A stretch of DNA of 64,000 bases from Zhihengliuella salsuginis (GTDB taxonomy: Bacteria > Actinomycetota > Actinomycetes > Actinomycetales > Micrococcaceae). A program made the position numbers and the translations under genes. Positions within the stretch are counted from its first letter, which is position 1; each line of letters starts with the position of its first letter. Shown here piece after piece: positions 53,568-62,517 of the stretch. The DNA is taken from contig NZ_BMXK01000003.1 in the NCBI RefSeq assembly GCF_014651715.1, positions 186,001 to 250,000 of the forward strand, read 5' to 3'. The notes under the pieces were generated by a model, which was not told the DNA's origin, searched no databases, and saw only the letters and a list, made by a program, of their open reading frames with translations.

Positions 53568-53589
53568 TTCGGCACGCGCCGACTCGGGC

Positions 53590-54441
53590 TCACCAGGCGT
53601 ACCCCACGAGATCGGCGAGAAGCTCGTCCGGGTCCGCCAGTGGCGCCGACTCCGGCAGCCCGTGCGAGGCGAACCAGGTGTGGATGTTGTGGCAGTCGCG
53701 CGCCAACAGCTCGATGCCGCGCGGATTGCCTGCCAGGTCCACCAGCTGCGGCAGATCGATGACCACGAGGCGTTCGCCGGCCACCAGCACGTTGCAGGGG
53801 GAGAGGTCCCCGTGAGCGAATCCCAATGAGGCCAGGGTTCGCATCGCATCGACAAGCTGTTCCCACAGGTAGGCCGCCAGCTCCGGTTCCGGTCGCACCT
53901 GATGCAGGCGTGGTGCCGCGGCCCTCGGTTTCTGTGGGTCGGCGATGAACTCCATGAGGATCTCCAATCCGTCCCACTGGACCGGGTAGGGGACCGGCGC
54001 GCCGGCCTCGAACGCCATGCGCAGGTAGTTCCACTCGGCGGCGACCCAGCGGCCCGCCTCGACCCTGCGTCCGAACGCCGTTCCCGCGTTGAGGGCGCGG
54101 GCATCGCGGGATCGCTTGACTGCGCGGCCTTCGTTGTAGATGGCGGCCCGGCGGAAGCTGCGGTGCTGCAGGTCCCGGAATCGCTTCGCCGCGAGCAGCG
54201 CCGATTCGGTGGACGTGGCGCGTTCCAGCAGGAAGACGTCGGCCTCCTTGCCGGTTTTGAGGACGCCCAGGTCGGTATCGATCGCCCCGGCATCTTCAAT
54301 GACGAACTCGGGGTAGGGCGCCGGCCCGCGCTGGAGCTTCTCCACGCTGGGCCAGGTCGAGAAGCGCTGGCCCGGACCCAGTGCGTCGTCCAGTGGATTC
54401 CAGTCAGCTGACCGGTCTGCGAAGGCATGTGATTGAGGCAT
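53590..54441 (-). CDS. RIO1-type serine protein kinase
   Basis: This 283-residue atypical kinase has the RIO nucleotide loop GVLKTGKEADVFLLER (residues about 58-73), the catalytic segment FAHGDLSPCNVLV (HxDxxxxN) and the metal-binding Asp in VVIDLPQLVD. The long helical insert between strands (AAIYNEGRAVKRSRD) is typical of RIO1. Archaeal and eukaryotic RIO kinases act in ribosome maturation. Bacterial RIO1 proteins are poorly characterised. It is monocistronic with a perfect TTGACTTAAGTCAA palindrome 24 bp upstream. Confidence 0.88.
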   Translation of the reverse strand: MPQSHAFADRSADWNPLDDALGPGQRFSTWPSVEKLQRGPAPYPEFVIEDAGAIDTDLGVLKTGKEADVFLLERATSTESALLAAKRFRDLQHRSFRRAAIYNEGRAVKRSRDARALNAGTAFGRRVEAGRWVAAEWNYLRMAFEAGAPVPYPVQWDGLEILMEFIADPQKPRAAAPRLHQVRPEPELAAYLWEQLVDAMRTLASLGFAHGDLSPCNVLVAGERLVVIDLPQLVDLAGNPRGIELLARDCHNIHTWFASHGLPESAPLADPDELLADLVGYAW

Positions 54442-54464
54442 CTCAATCAGTGGAACACCACTAT

Positions 54465-54478
54465 TTGACTTAAGTCAA
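54465..54478. promoter_or_regulatory. Perfect TTGACTTAAGTCAA palindrome before RIO1 gene
   Basis: This 14-bp palindrome lies 24 bp upstream of the RIO1 start codon. It matches the dyad before the ABC-F gene (34396-34409) at 13 of 14 positions. It is a candidate operator for one shared regulator. Confidence 0.6.
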
Positions 54479-54538
54479 TCACTGGCTCGTACGGCAGCGT
54501 ATGCCGGCACTCGCCCGACCTATCGGCGCTGGAAGTGG

Positions 54539-54562
54539 TTTCACTGGGTGAAATCGTTTTCA
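54539..54562. promoter_or_regulatory. Overlapping dyads, LacI-type site upstream of amylase
   Basis: TTTCAC-TGG-GTGAAA (54539-54553) overlaps TGAAATCGTTTTCA (54549-54562). The second dyad has the central CpG and TGAAA arms typical of LacI-family operators. It lies about 225 bp upstream of the amylase ATG. Confidence 0.5.
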
Positions 54563-54627
54563 TTAATCCTCTGGTCGGCGAGGTTCGAGGCGGGTGTGAG
54601 GTGCCCATAATCATCTAAATTTAAGGC

Positions 54628-54682
54628 TTGACATGCCGATCATGAGGATCGAGCTCTGGACGTCAAGAGCGCAAGCGCTTAC
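54628..54682 (+). promoter_or_regulatory. Amylase promoter region with second LacI-type site
   Basis: A consensus -35 TTGACA lies at 54628-54633, but no good -10 box stands 16-18 bp further on. GCAAGCGCTTAC at 54671-54682 is a near-palindrome with an AAGCGCTT core. This core is typical of maltose/starch LacI-family operators and of catabolite elements. Confidence 0.5.
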
Positions 54683-54786
54683 AGTTTGTGCTCTGCGTCA
54701 CAATAAATCGGCCTTCGTGTCGAGGGGTGGCGTGCTGCTCGGGCCCTCCGGGCGGGCAGACGCATCAAAGCAAAGGAGCTGTATCC

Positions 54787-56574
54787 ATGAAGGAAGGTCA
54801 ACGGTCCAGGCGCAGGAGGAGCGGGTCGCGCGGTCGCGGTCGGTCCGGCGGGGGTTTGCCCAGAGCGCTCGCCGCCGCGGGGGCCATCGGCGCGATGGCA
54901 GCGGGACTGCTGGGCGGCGCGGCGCCGACGGCGGCCGCGACGCCGGATAACGGCGGGCGCGACGTGGTGCTGAACCTGTTCCAGTGGACCTGGGACGCGG
55001 TCGCCGCGGAGTGTGCGTCCACGATCGGCGACGCGGGCTTCGGCTACGTCCAGGTCTCGCCGCCCGCCGAGCACATTCAGGGCGATACGTGGTGGACGTC
55101 TTACCAACCGGTCAGCTACCAGGTTGAGTCGAAGCTCGGCACGCGCGCCGAATTCGCGAACATGGTGCAGACCTGCAACGGCGTCGGCGTCGAAGTCATC
55201 GCGGACGCGGTGATCAACCACACCACGGGTGCCGGACAGTCCGGCTACGGCACGGCCGGGTCCTGGTACGCGGAGGACGACTTCCCCGTCTACTCCGCCC
55301 AGGACTTCAACGACTGCCGCGAGAACATCGACGACTACACGGACCGCTGGGAGGTCCAGCACTGCCGGCTCGTCGGTCTCCAGGACCTGCGCACCTCGAG
55401 CGAGTACGTGCAGCAGACGATCGCCGACTACCTCGACGACCTCGTCTCCCTCGGAGTGGCAGGCTTCCGCATCGACGCGTCCAAGCACGTCCCCGCGGCG
55501 GACCTCGAGGCCATCAAGTCCCGCATGGTCAACTCCGACGTCTACTGGGTGCACGAGGTCATCGGTGCGGCGGGCGAGCCCATCACCGAGGACGAGTACC
55601 TCGGCAGCGGCGACTCCCACGAGTTCGACTACGCCCGCCAGCTCAAGCACGACTTCGACGGGCAGATCGCGAACCTGCGCTACATCGGAGACAACAAGCT
55701 CCCCTCCGACCGGGCCGGCGTGTTCGTCTCCAACCACGACACGGAGCGCAACGGCGAGTCCATGAGCTACCAGTGGGGCGCCAAATACACGCTCGCCAAC
55801 ACCTTCATGCTCTCCTGGCCGTACGGCTCCCCGACGGTCTACTCCGGCTACGAGTTCTCCGACTTCGACGCGGGGGCGCCCGGCGCCACCGCCGACTCCG
55901 TCGCCGACGCCGAGTGCGACTCGGGGCAGTGGACCTGCGAGCAGCGCTGGGACGAGATCCAGGGCATGGTCGGCTTCCACAACACCGTCGGCGACGCCGA
56001 GGTCACCCGCTGGTGGGACGACGGCGGCAACCACATCGCCTACGGCCGCGGCGACAAGGGCTACGTCGCGATCAATAACAACGGGTACGAGGCGAGTCGG
56101 ACCTACACGAGCGATCTCCCGGCCGGCGAGTACTGCGACGTCATCGCCTCCGGCGACTGCACCCAGACCGTGACGGTCGCCGCCGACGGTACCTTCACCG
56201 CGACCCTGCCGGCCTACGGTGCGCTCGCCCTGCACGTCGGCGCCCCGGGCGGCACGACGACCGATCCGGGCGACGGCGAGGAGACCGCCGACGTGAGCGT
56301 CTCCGTGCAGGCCGAGACGACCTGGGGTCAGGACGTCCGCATCGTCGGCGACCAGGGCGAGCTCGGCAACTGGGACCCGGCCGCCGGCGTCGTCCTCTCA
56401 GCTGACGGCTACCCGCAGTGGACCGGCGCAGTCGACCTGCCCGCCGGTACGACGTTCGAGTACAAGTACGTCAAGTACGACGGCGGCACAGCCGTCTGGG
56501 AGTCCGGCGACAACCGCGTCGCGACGGTCGGATCCGACGGGTCGCTCGCGCTGAGCGACACCTGGCGCGGCTGA
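54787..56574 (+). CDS. Secreted alpha-amylase with CBM20 starch-binding domain
   Basis: This 595-residue exoenzyme starts with a long twin-Arg-like basic region and a hydrophobic signal (LAAAGAIGAMAAGLLGG), with probable cleavage near ATAAAT. The GH13 catalytic domain spans residues about 55-400: DAVINHTT, GFRIDASKH (nucleophile Asp230), WVHEVIG (acid/base Glu257) and FVSNHDTERN (Asp318). A C-terminal domain (about 430-485) and a CBM20 module (about 500-595: WGQDVRIVGDQGELGNWDPA, PAGTTFEYKYVK) follow. It hydrolyses starch outside the cell. LacI-type sites upstream suggest sugar-responsive control. Confidence 0.95.
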   Translation: MKEGQRSRRRRSGSRGRGRSGGGLPRALAAAGAIGAMAAGLLGGAAPTAAATPDNGGRDVVLNLFQWTWDAVAAECASTIGDAGFGYVQVSPPAEHIQGDTWWTSYQPVSYQVESKLGTRAEFANMVQTCNGVGVEVIADAVINHTTGAGQSGYGTAGSWYAEDDFPVYSAQDFNDCRENIDDYTDRWEVQHCRLVGLQDLRTSSEYVQQTIADYLDDLVSLGVAGFRIDASKHVPAADLEAIKSRMVNSDVYWVHEVIGAAGEPITEDEYLGSGDSHEFDYARQLKHDFDGQIANLRYIGDNKLPSDRAGVFVSNHDTERNGESMSYQWGAKYTLANTFMLSWPYGSPTVYSGYEFSDFDAGAPGATADSVADAECDSGQWTCEQRWDEIQGMVGFHNTVGDAEVTRWWDDGGNHIAYGRGDKGYVAINNNGYEASRTYTSDLPAGEYCDVIASGDCTQTVTVAADGTFTATLPAYGALALHVGAPGGTTTDPGDGEETADVSVSVQAETTWGQDVRIVGDQGELGNWDPAAGVVLSADGYPQWTGAVDLPAGTTFEYKYVKYDGGTAVWESGDNRVATVGSDGSLALSDTWRG

Positions 56575-56587
56575 CGGACATCGAGGT

Positions 56588-56639
56588 GCGACGAGGCCGC
56601 GCCGGCCCGGGAGGACCCGGGCCGGCGCGGCCTCGTCGC
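56588..56639. terminator. Very long perfect hairpin terminator after amylase
   Basis: A perfect 24-bp stem (56588-56611 with 56616-56639) closes on AGGA. There is no long T-run. It lies 13 bp after the amylase stop codon. Confidence 0.8.
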
Positions 56640-56700
56640 GTTCAGTTCCGGTGTGCGGACGCTGGGCCGATCGTGTGATCCCTGCTACTCTGGGTTCTGA

Positions 56701-56722
56701 TTACTGACCGATCGTTCAGGAA
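56701..56722. promoter_or_regulatory. PaaR-type operator upstream of paaZ
   Basis: This 22-bp palindrome has halves TTACTGACCG and CGTTCAGGAA around AT, symmetric at 18 of 22 positions. It matches the reverse complement of the site at 21032-21053 at 19 of 22 positions. It lies 13 bp before the paaZ ATG, just after a possible -10 box (TACTCT, about 56686), so binding would block transcription. Confidence 0.8.
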
Positions 56723-56735
56723 GGAATTGTCGCCG

Positions 56736-58877
56736 ATGACAACCCATACGGCCCCCGCCGCCCAGGAAGCCCCGATCGTCCCCAGCTACGTGAAGGATGC
56801 GTGGTGGACGCCGTCGGACGGCAGTCGCGCAGCCGACGTGCTCGACGCCAACACCGGCGAGCTGCTGGCCCGCTTCGGCTCCGACGGCCTCGACCTGGCG
56901 AGCATGGTGGACCACGCCCGCACCGTCGGCCAGGACGAGCTCGGCAAGCTGACCCTGCACGAGCGCGCGCTGAAGCTCAAGGAGCTCGCGCTCTTCCTCA
57001 ACGAACGCCGCCAGGAGCTCTACGAGGTCTCCTTCGCCACCGGCGCCACCAAGATCGACTCCATGGTGGATATCGACGGCGGCATCGGCGTGCTCTTCAC
57101 GTTCAGCTCGAAGGGCCGCCGCGAGATGCCCAACAACAACGTGGTCCTCGACGGGCCGGCCGAGCTGCTCTCCAAGGACGGCTCCTTCCTCGGCACGCAC
57201 GTCTACACGCGCATCCCGGGCGTCGCCGCCCAGATCAACGCCTTCAACTTCCCGGTCTGGGGCATGCTCGAGAAGTTCGCCCCCGCGTTCGTCGCCGGCG
57301 TCCCGACCATCGTCAAGCCCGCGACCCCGACCGGCCACCTCACCGAGGCCTGCGTGCGTCTCATGATCGACTCCGGCATCCTCCCGGCCGGCTCCATCCA
57401 GCTCATCTCCGGCTCGGCCCGCGAGCTGCTGGACGTCATGGACTACCGCGACATGCTCTCCTTCACCGGCTCGGCCAGCACGGCACAGCGCCTGAAGTCC
57501 CACACCAACGTGATTGACGGCGGCGTCCGCCTCACCGCCGAGACGGACTCGCTGAACGCCGCGATCCTCGGCCCCGACGCCGAGCCGGGCACCCCGGAAT
57601 TCGACGCGTTCGTCAAGGCCGTCGTCACGGAGATGACCGTCAAGGCCGGACAGAAGTGCACGGCCATCCGCCGGACCATCGTCCCGAAGGGCCGTGAGCA
57701 GGCCGTCGTGGAGGCGATCTCCGAGCGCATCGCGAAGCGCGTCGTCGTCGGCGACCCGCGGGCCGAGGGCACCACCATGGGCGCCTTGGCGTCCCTCGAG
57801 CAGCTCCGCGACGTCCGCAGCGCGGTCGAGTCCATGCTCGCCGCCGGCGGCGAGCTCGCCTACGGCACGCTCGACGCCCCGGTGGTCCGGACCGCGGGCG
57901 GGGACGACGCCGTCGTGCCGGCGGGGGCGTTCATGTCGCCGCTGCTGCTGACGTGGGACGACGTCGACGCCGAGGCCGTGCACTCGCAGGAGGCCTTCGG
58001 CCCCGTGACCAGCGTGCTCGGCTACGACGACGTGGCCGACGCCGTCCGCCTCGCCGCCCGCGGCGCCGGCTCGCTCGTGGCGACCGTCTGCACCAACGAC
58101 CCGGACACGGCCCGCGCGCTGACGGTCGGGATCGCCGGCCACCACGGCCGCGTGCACATCCTCAACCGCGAGACGGCCCGGACCTCCACGGGGCACGGCT
58201 CGCCGGTCCCGCAGCTCGTCCACGGCGGCCCCGGCCGCGCCGGCGGCGGCGAGGAGCTCGGCGGCATCCGCTCCGTCAAGCACCACATGCAGCGCACCGC
58301 CCTCCAGGGCTCGCCGAACCTCCTCACGGCGGTGACGGGCGTCTGGCATGCCGGAGCGGACCGCCGGATCGCCGGCAGCGAGACGTTCGGCGCCGACCCG
58401 GCCAACGTGCACCCGTTCCGCAAGTCGCTCGCCGAGCTGCGGGTCGGCGACGCGTACGCCTCCGACCTGCGGAAGGTCGAGCTGCAGGACATCCTGGACT
58501 TCGCCGCGGAGACGGGCGACACCTTCTACGCCCACACCGACGCGAAGGCGGCCGAGGCCAACCCGTTCTTCCCGGGCCAGGTCGCGCACGGCTACCTGCT
58601 CGTGTCGTGGGCGGCCGGGCTGTTCGTCGAGCCGGCGCCGGGCCCCGTGCTCGCGAACTACGGGCTCGAGAACCTGCGCTTCATCACCCCCGTGGCCGCC
58701 GGGGACTCGGTGCGCGTGACGCTCACGGCCAAGAAGATCACCCCGCGTGTGACCGACGAGTACGGAGAGGTCGCGTGGGACGCGGTCCTGCACAACCAGG
58801 AGGGAGAGATCGTCGCGAACTACGACGTCCTCACGCTGGTCGAGAAGGAGGACACGACCTACAAGAACTGGGGCTGA
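56736..58877 (+). CDS. paaZ: Bifunctional oxepin-CoA hydrolase/semialdehyde dehydrogenase PaaZ
   Basis: This 713-residue two-domain enzyme of aerobic phenylacetate breakdown has an N-terminal aldehyde-dehydrogenase domain (about residues 20-530) with the nucleophilic Cys in GQKCTAIRRTIVPKG. The C-terminal MaoC-type hydratase domain (about 560-713) has ETGDTFYAHTD, which gives the Asp-x4-His dyad, and FPGQVAHGYLLVSW. It opens the oxepin-CoA ring and oxidises the resulting aldehyde. AGGAAGGA precedes the ATG at 56736. An upstream TTG is too close to that site. It is monocistronic with its own terminator and is controlled by the PaaR-type operator. Confidence 0.95.
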   Translation: MTTHTAPAAQEAPIVPSYVKDAWWTPSDGSRAADVLDANTGELLARFGSDGLDLASMVDHARTVGQDELGKLTLHERALKLKELALFLNERRQELYEVSFATGATKIDSMVDIDGGIGVLFTFSSKGRREMPNNNVVLDGPAELLSKDGSFLGTHVYTRIPGVAAQINAFNFPVWGMLEKFAPAFVAGVPTIVKPATPTGHLTEACVRLMIDSGILPAGSIQLISGSARELLDVMDYRDMLSFTGSASTAQRLKSHTNVIDGGVRLTAETDSLNAAILGPDAEPGTPEFDAFVKAVVTEMTVKAGQKCTAIRRTIVPKGREQAVVEAISERIAKRVVVGDPRAEGTTMGALASLEQLRDVRSAVESMLAAGGELAYGTLDAPVVRTAGGDDAVVPAGAFMSPLLLTWDDVDAEAVHSQEAFGPVTSVLGYDDVADAVRLAARGAGSLVATVCTNDPDTARALTVGIAGHHGRVHILNRETARTSTGHGSPVPQLVHGGPGRAGGGEELGGIRSVKHHMQRTALQGSPNLLTAVTGVWHAGADRRIAGSETFGADPANVHPFRKSLAELRVGDAYASDLRKVELQDILDFAAETGDTFYAHTDAKAAEANPFFPGQVAHGYLLVSWAAGLFVEPAPGPVLANYGLENLRFITPVAAGDSVRVTLTAKKITPRVTDEYGEVAWDAVLHNQEGEIVANYDVLTLVEKEDTTYKNWG

Positions 58878-58890
58878 CCGACGAGTCGAG

Positions 58891-58925
58891 CGGCGCCGGG
58901 TCCCTGCGGAACCGGCGCCGCTTTC
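58891..58925 (+). terminator. Rho-independent terminator of paaZ
   Basis: GCGGCGCCGG (58891-58900) pairs with CCGGCGCCGC (58913-58922) around a 12-nt loop, and TTT follows. Confidence 0.83.
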
Positions 58926-59010
58926 GGCGTTTAAGGTGGAGATGCGACCCGGATATCGCTAGGTTGACTAGGGACCAGTGTTCTGACAACCGACATCTGA
59001 GGTGAACAGC

Positions 59011-60753
59011 ATGACTGCGCTGTCAAGATTGGCCAAGCGGTGGGGGCTGCAGACGAGCTCCTTCCTCTTCTTCGTTTCAGCCGGAATCGTAGTGGTCTTC
59101 GCAGCACTCACCATCGCGTTCGTGGAACCGATGGGGAACGCCTTCGGCGCCGCATCCACCTGGCTGCTGACCAACCTCGGTTGGTTCTACATATTCGGCG
59201 TCTCGGTCTTCCTCCTCTTCTTGATCTATCTGGCCATCAGCCGCTGGGGGCGGGTGCGGCTCAGCGAGGAGGACGAGGGGCCGGAGCATTCGGACAAGGC
59301 GTGGTTCGCGATGCTCTTCGCGGCCGGCATCGGCACGATCCTGATGTTCTGGGCGGTCGCGGAACCGGTCAACCACTTCGCGAACCCGCCGCGGGCCGGC
59401 GTCGAACCGTCGAGCATCGAGGCCGCGCGGGAGGCGATGGGCTTCACGCTCTACCACTTCGGCCTGCACACGTGGACGATCTTCACCCTCCCCGGTCTGG
59501 CCTTCGCCTACTTCATCCACAAGCGGCGCCTGCCGCCGCGGGTCAGCTCGATGTTCCAGCCGTTCCTCGGCGAGAAGATCCACGGGCCGATCGGGCGGGC
59601 GATCGACGTCGTCGCGATCGTCGGCACGGTGCTCGGCGTGGCGGTCTCGATCGGCCTCGGCACCCTGCAGATCAACGCCGGCCTGTCCGAGCTGCTGGGC
59701 ATCAGCGAGTCGGCCGGAGCCCAGATCATCATCATCGCCGTCGTCACGGGCGTGGCCATCCTGTCGGTGGCGGCGGGCCTGAACCGGGGCATCAAGGTCC
59801 TGTCCAACATCAACATCCTGGTCGCGATCGGGCTGCTGCTGTTCGTGCTGATCACGGGCCCGACCCTGGTCATGATCAAGGGCACCGTCGAGAGCGCGGG
59901 CACCTACCTCTTCATGCTGCCGGACCTCATGTTCTGGAACGACACCTTCCACGACACGGGCTGGCAGGGCAGTTGGACGGTCTTCTACTGGGCCTGGACC
60001 ATCACCTGGTCGCCGTTCGTCGGCATCTTCATCGCCAAGATCTCCAAGGGCCGCACCATCCGGCAGTTCATCACCGGCGTCCTCGGGTTGCCCACGCTCT
60101 TCACCATCGTGTGGTTCGGCATCTTCGGCATGGGCGTGTTCGACATCGAGATGAACGGCGACGGCGGGCTGGTGGAGCGCGTCGTGGACCAGGGGGACAT
60201 CCCCGGCGCGATGTTCGAGTTCCTGACGAACTTCCCGCTCGCCACGCTCACTTCGTTCGTGGGCATCGTCCTGGTGGCCGTCTTCTTCATCACCTCCATG
60301 GACTCCGCCGGCCTGGTGCTCGACACCATGACCAACGGCCACGAGGATCCGGCGCCCACCAAGCAGCGCGTCTTCTGGACGTTCTCGGTGGGCCTGGTCG
60401 CCGCGGCCCTGCTCATCGCGTCCGGGGACGAGGGGCTGTCCGTCCTGCAGGACTTCATCACCGTGGTCGGGCTGCCGTTCTTCGTGCTCGGCTTCCTCAT
60501 GATGGGCAACATGCTCCGGGCGCTGAAGGAGGATGCGGGCGAACTGCCGCCACTGCAGACGCGCCGCTGGCTGCGCGTCCTGCCGCCCGAAGAGTGGATG
60601 CGTCGCCGTCGTGCCGGGACCGCGGAGGACGCGGTCATGGTTCCGGAGCCCGTCGCGGGCACCGAGCCCGAATACACGGACGACCCGTTCGACCTGTCCT
60701 CAGACCCCCACAACGATGACACGGAACACTCCGAGAAGTCGGCCAAAGAATAG
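59011..60753 (+). CDS. BCCT-family betaine/choline/carnitine transporter
   Basis: This 580-residue secondary transporter has twelve helices and the BCCT signature around helix 8 (WTVFYWAWTITWSPFVGIFI, then KISKGRTIRQFI). The substrate-site helix is seen at MFAAGIGTILMFWAVAEPV. It imports quaternary ammonium compounds for osmoprotection or nutrition, and the substrate cannot be read. GAGG precedes the ATG at 59011. A GTG at 59002 is an alternative. A TTGACT at 58964-58969 could be the -35 box. The acidic C-terminal tail may act in osmosensing. Confidence 0.92.
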   Translation: MTALSRLAKRWGLQTSSFLFFVSAGIVVVFAALTIAFVEPMGNAFGAASTWLLTNLGWFYIFGVSVFLLFLIYLAISRWGRVRLSEEDEGPEHSDKAWFAMLFAAGIGTILMFWAVAEPVNHFANPPRAGVEPSSIEAAREAMGFTLYHFGLHTWTIFTLPGLAFAYFIHKRRLPPRVSSMFQPFLGEKIHGPIGRAIDVVAIVGTVLGVAVSIGLGTLQINAGLSELLGISESAGAQIIIIAVVTGVAILSVAAGLNRGIKVLSNINILVAIGLLLFVLITGPTLVMIKGTVESAGTYLFMLPDLMFWNDTFHDTGWQGSWTVFYWAWTITWSPFVGIFIAKISKGRTIRQFITGVLGLPTLFTIVWFGIFGMGVFDIEMNGDGGLVERVVDQGDIPGAMFEFLTNFPLATLTSFVGIVLVAVFFITSMDSAGLVLDTMTNGHEDPAPTKQRVFWTFSVGLVAAALLIASGDEGLSVLQDFITVVGLPFFVLGFLMMGNMLRALKEDAGELPPLQTRRWLRVLPPEEWMRRRRAGTAEDAVMVPEPVAGTEPEYTDDPFDLSSDPHNDDTEHSEKSAKE

Positions 60754-60764
60754 GCGCACATAGA

Positions 60765-60802
60765 CAGCGGCCCCGGAACGAATCAACGTTCCGGGGCCGC
60801 TG
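60765..60802. terminator. Bidirectional hairpin terminator
   Basis: A perfect 16-bp stem (60765-60780 with 60787-60802) has loop AATCAA. It lies between the BCCT gene and the convergent TPP-enzyme gene. Confidence 0.85.
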
Positions 60803-60823
60803 CACGTTGCACCGCGGTCAGGC

Positions 60824-62497
60824 TCAGTACGCCTTGACGCGCTGCTCCACGATCAGGTGGATGAGGGCGAACGTGCCGGCCTGGTTCGCCGCGAGAGCCG
60901 CCTCCACGGCGGCCGGGACGTCGGCGTCGGCCTCGACCCGCACGCCGAAGCCGCCGAAGGCCTCGGCCATCTTGGCGAAGTCCGGGTTCTGCAGCTGGGT
61001 GCCCGAGATCCGCTCGGGGTAGTCGCGCTCCTGGTGGGTGCGGATCGTGCCGTACTCCTGGTTGTCCATCACGACGACGAGCGGCCTCGCGCCGTACTGG
61101 GCCGCGGTGGCCAGCTCCTGGCCGTTCATCAGGAACTCGCCGTCGCCGGCGATCGAGACGACCGTGCGCTCCGGGTAGCTGAGCGAGGCGGCCACGGCGG
61201 ACGGGATCGAGTAGCCCATGGAGCCGTTGCGGGCGGAGAGCATCGACGCGTAGCCGTTGGTGGGGAAGTAGCGGTGCGCCCAGTTGGTGTGCTCGCCGGC
61301 GCCGAAGGTGACCATGGCGTCGTGGGGGAGCTTCGGGACGAGGTTGGCCATCAGCGTGGCCATCCGCGCCGCACCGTCGCCAGGGGCGGGATCCGGGAGG
61401 GCGGCGAACCTCTCCTGCTCGCCGCGCATCCGGTTGGTCCACTCCTTCCACGAGTCCTTGACGTCCAGCTCCATGCGGACGAGGTCGCGGACGAACACGT
61501 CCGGCTTGGCCACGATCTGGTGCGAGACGGGGCCGGAGCGGCCGCGCAGCGCCGGGTCGATCGTGACCAGGAAGTTCTTCTGGTCCCAGTTCTGGCGGAT
61601 GTTGAACCCGTCGGTAATCACATCGCCGGGGACGGTGCCGACGAAGACCAGCAGGTCGGTCTCCTCCAGCAGGTCGAAGGTCGGCTTCGGGCGGCCGTAG
61701 CCGATCGGCCCCACGTAGGAGGGGGAGTCGAATGGGACCGTGCCCTCGCACCGCCACTCGGCGGCGGCCGGGATGTGGTGGGCTTCGAGCCACTTCGTGA
61801 ACTCGGACGCGCCCTCGTCGGTCCAGTCGTTGCCGCCGAAGATGAACAGCGGCTTCTCCGACTCCTTCAGTGCCTCGTTGAGGGACTTCCAGTCGGTCAC
61901 GGTCATGCCGCCGTAGGCGACGGGGATCGGCGGGTGCAGCCGGGCCGGGACCTGCTTCTTGATGATGTCCTCGGGCAGCCCGACGACGACGGGGCCGGGA
62001 CGGCCGGAGACGGCGGCGAACATCGCCTCGGCGACGATCTCCGAGGCGCGCTCCGCGTGGTCGAGCACCATGACGCGCTTGGCGCCGGTGCCGAACCAGG
62101 CCTTGGGGTCGAACTCCTGGAAGGCCTCCTTCTCGCGGTGCTCGTACGGGATCAGGCCGACGAAGAGGACCAGCGGGGTGGAGTCCTGCCACGCGGTGTG
62201 CAGGCCGACGTGGGCGTTCGCGGCGCCGGGCCCGCGGGTCACCATCGCCACGCCGGGGACCGGGTGCATCTTGCCGTCGGCTTCGGCCATGTAGGTGGCC
62301 CCGCCCTCGTGGCGGCACACGACTGTGTCGATCTCCGAGTGGTGCAGGCCGTCCAGGACGTCGAGGTAGCTCTCCCCGGGGACGACGTAGGTGCGCTTCA
62401 CGCCGTGCGCCTCGAGGGTGTCCACGATGACGTGGCCGGCGGTTTTGGTCGGGGTGTCGACGGATCCGGCCAGAGGAGCCGGAAGCGTTTCAGTCAT
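60824..62497 (-). CDS. Thiamine-pyrophosphate-dependent enzyme (acetolactate-synthase-like)
   Basis: This 557-residue enzyme has all three TPP-family domains. The N-terminal Glu of the Pyr domain is in VVCRHEGGATYMAEADG. A central domain has GPVVVGLPEDI. The PP domain has the metal motif SIAGDGEFLMNGQELATA with NQEYG. It resembles the acetolactate synthase/benzoylformate decarboxylase/sulfoacetaldehyde acetyltransferase group but has no FAD- or ilvN-type partner nearby, so I do not assign ilvB. It is monocistronic, preceded by a perfect 9-bp inverted repeat likely to be its operator. Confidence 0.87.
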   Translation of the reverse strand: MTETLPAPLAGSVDTPTKTAGHVIVDTLEAHGVKRTYVVPGESYLDVLDGLHHSEIDTVVCRHEGGATYMAEADGKMHPVPGVAMVTRGPGAANAHVGLHTAWQDSTPLVLFVGLIPYEHREKEAFQEFDPKAWFGTGAKRVMVLDHAERASEIVAEAMFAAVSGRPGPVVVGLPEDIIKKQVPARLHPPIPVAYGGMTVTDWKSLNEALKESEKPLFIFGGNDWTDEGASEFTKWLEAHHIPAAAEWRCEGTVPFDSPSYVGPIGYGRPKPTFDLLEETDLLVFVGTVPGDVITDGFNIRQNWDQKNFLVTIDPALRGRSGPVSHQIVAKPDVFVRDLVRMELDVKDSWKEWTNRMRGEQERFAALPDPAPGDGAARMATLMANLVPKLPHDAMVTFGAGEHTNWAHRYFPTNGYASMLSARNGSMGYSIPSAVAASLSYPERTVVSIAGDGEFLMNGQELATAAQYGARPLVVVMDNQEYGTIRTHQERDYPERISGTQLQNPDFAKMAEAFGGFGVRVEADADVPAAVEAALAANQAGTFALIHLIVEQRVKAY

Positions 62498-62517
62498 GTT
62501 GATGGGGCCTTTCGCCT

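Noticed and set aside
60824-62497. Assignment as acetolactate synthase ilvB
   Set aside because: No ilvN or ilvC neighbour is present and the sequence fits several TPP-enzyme groups equally well.
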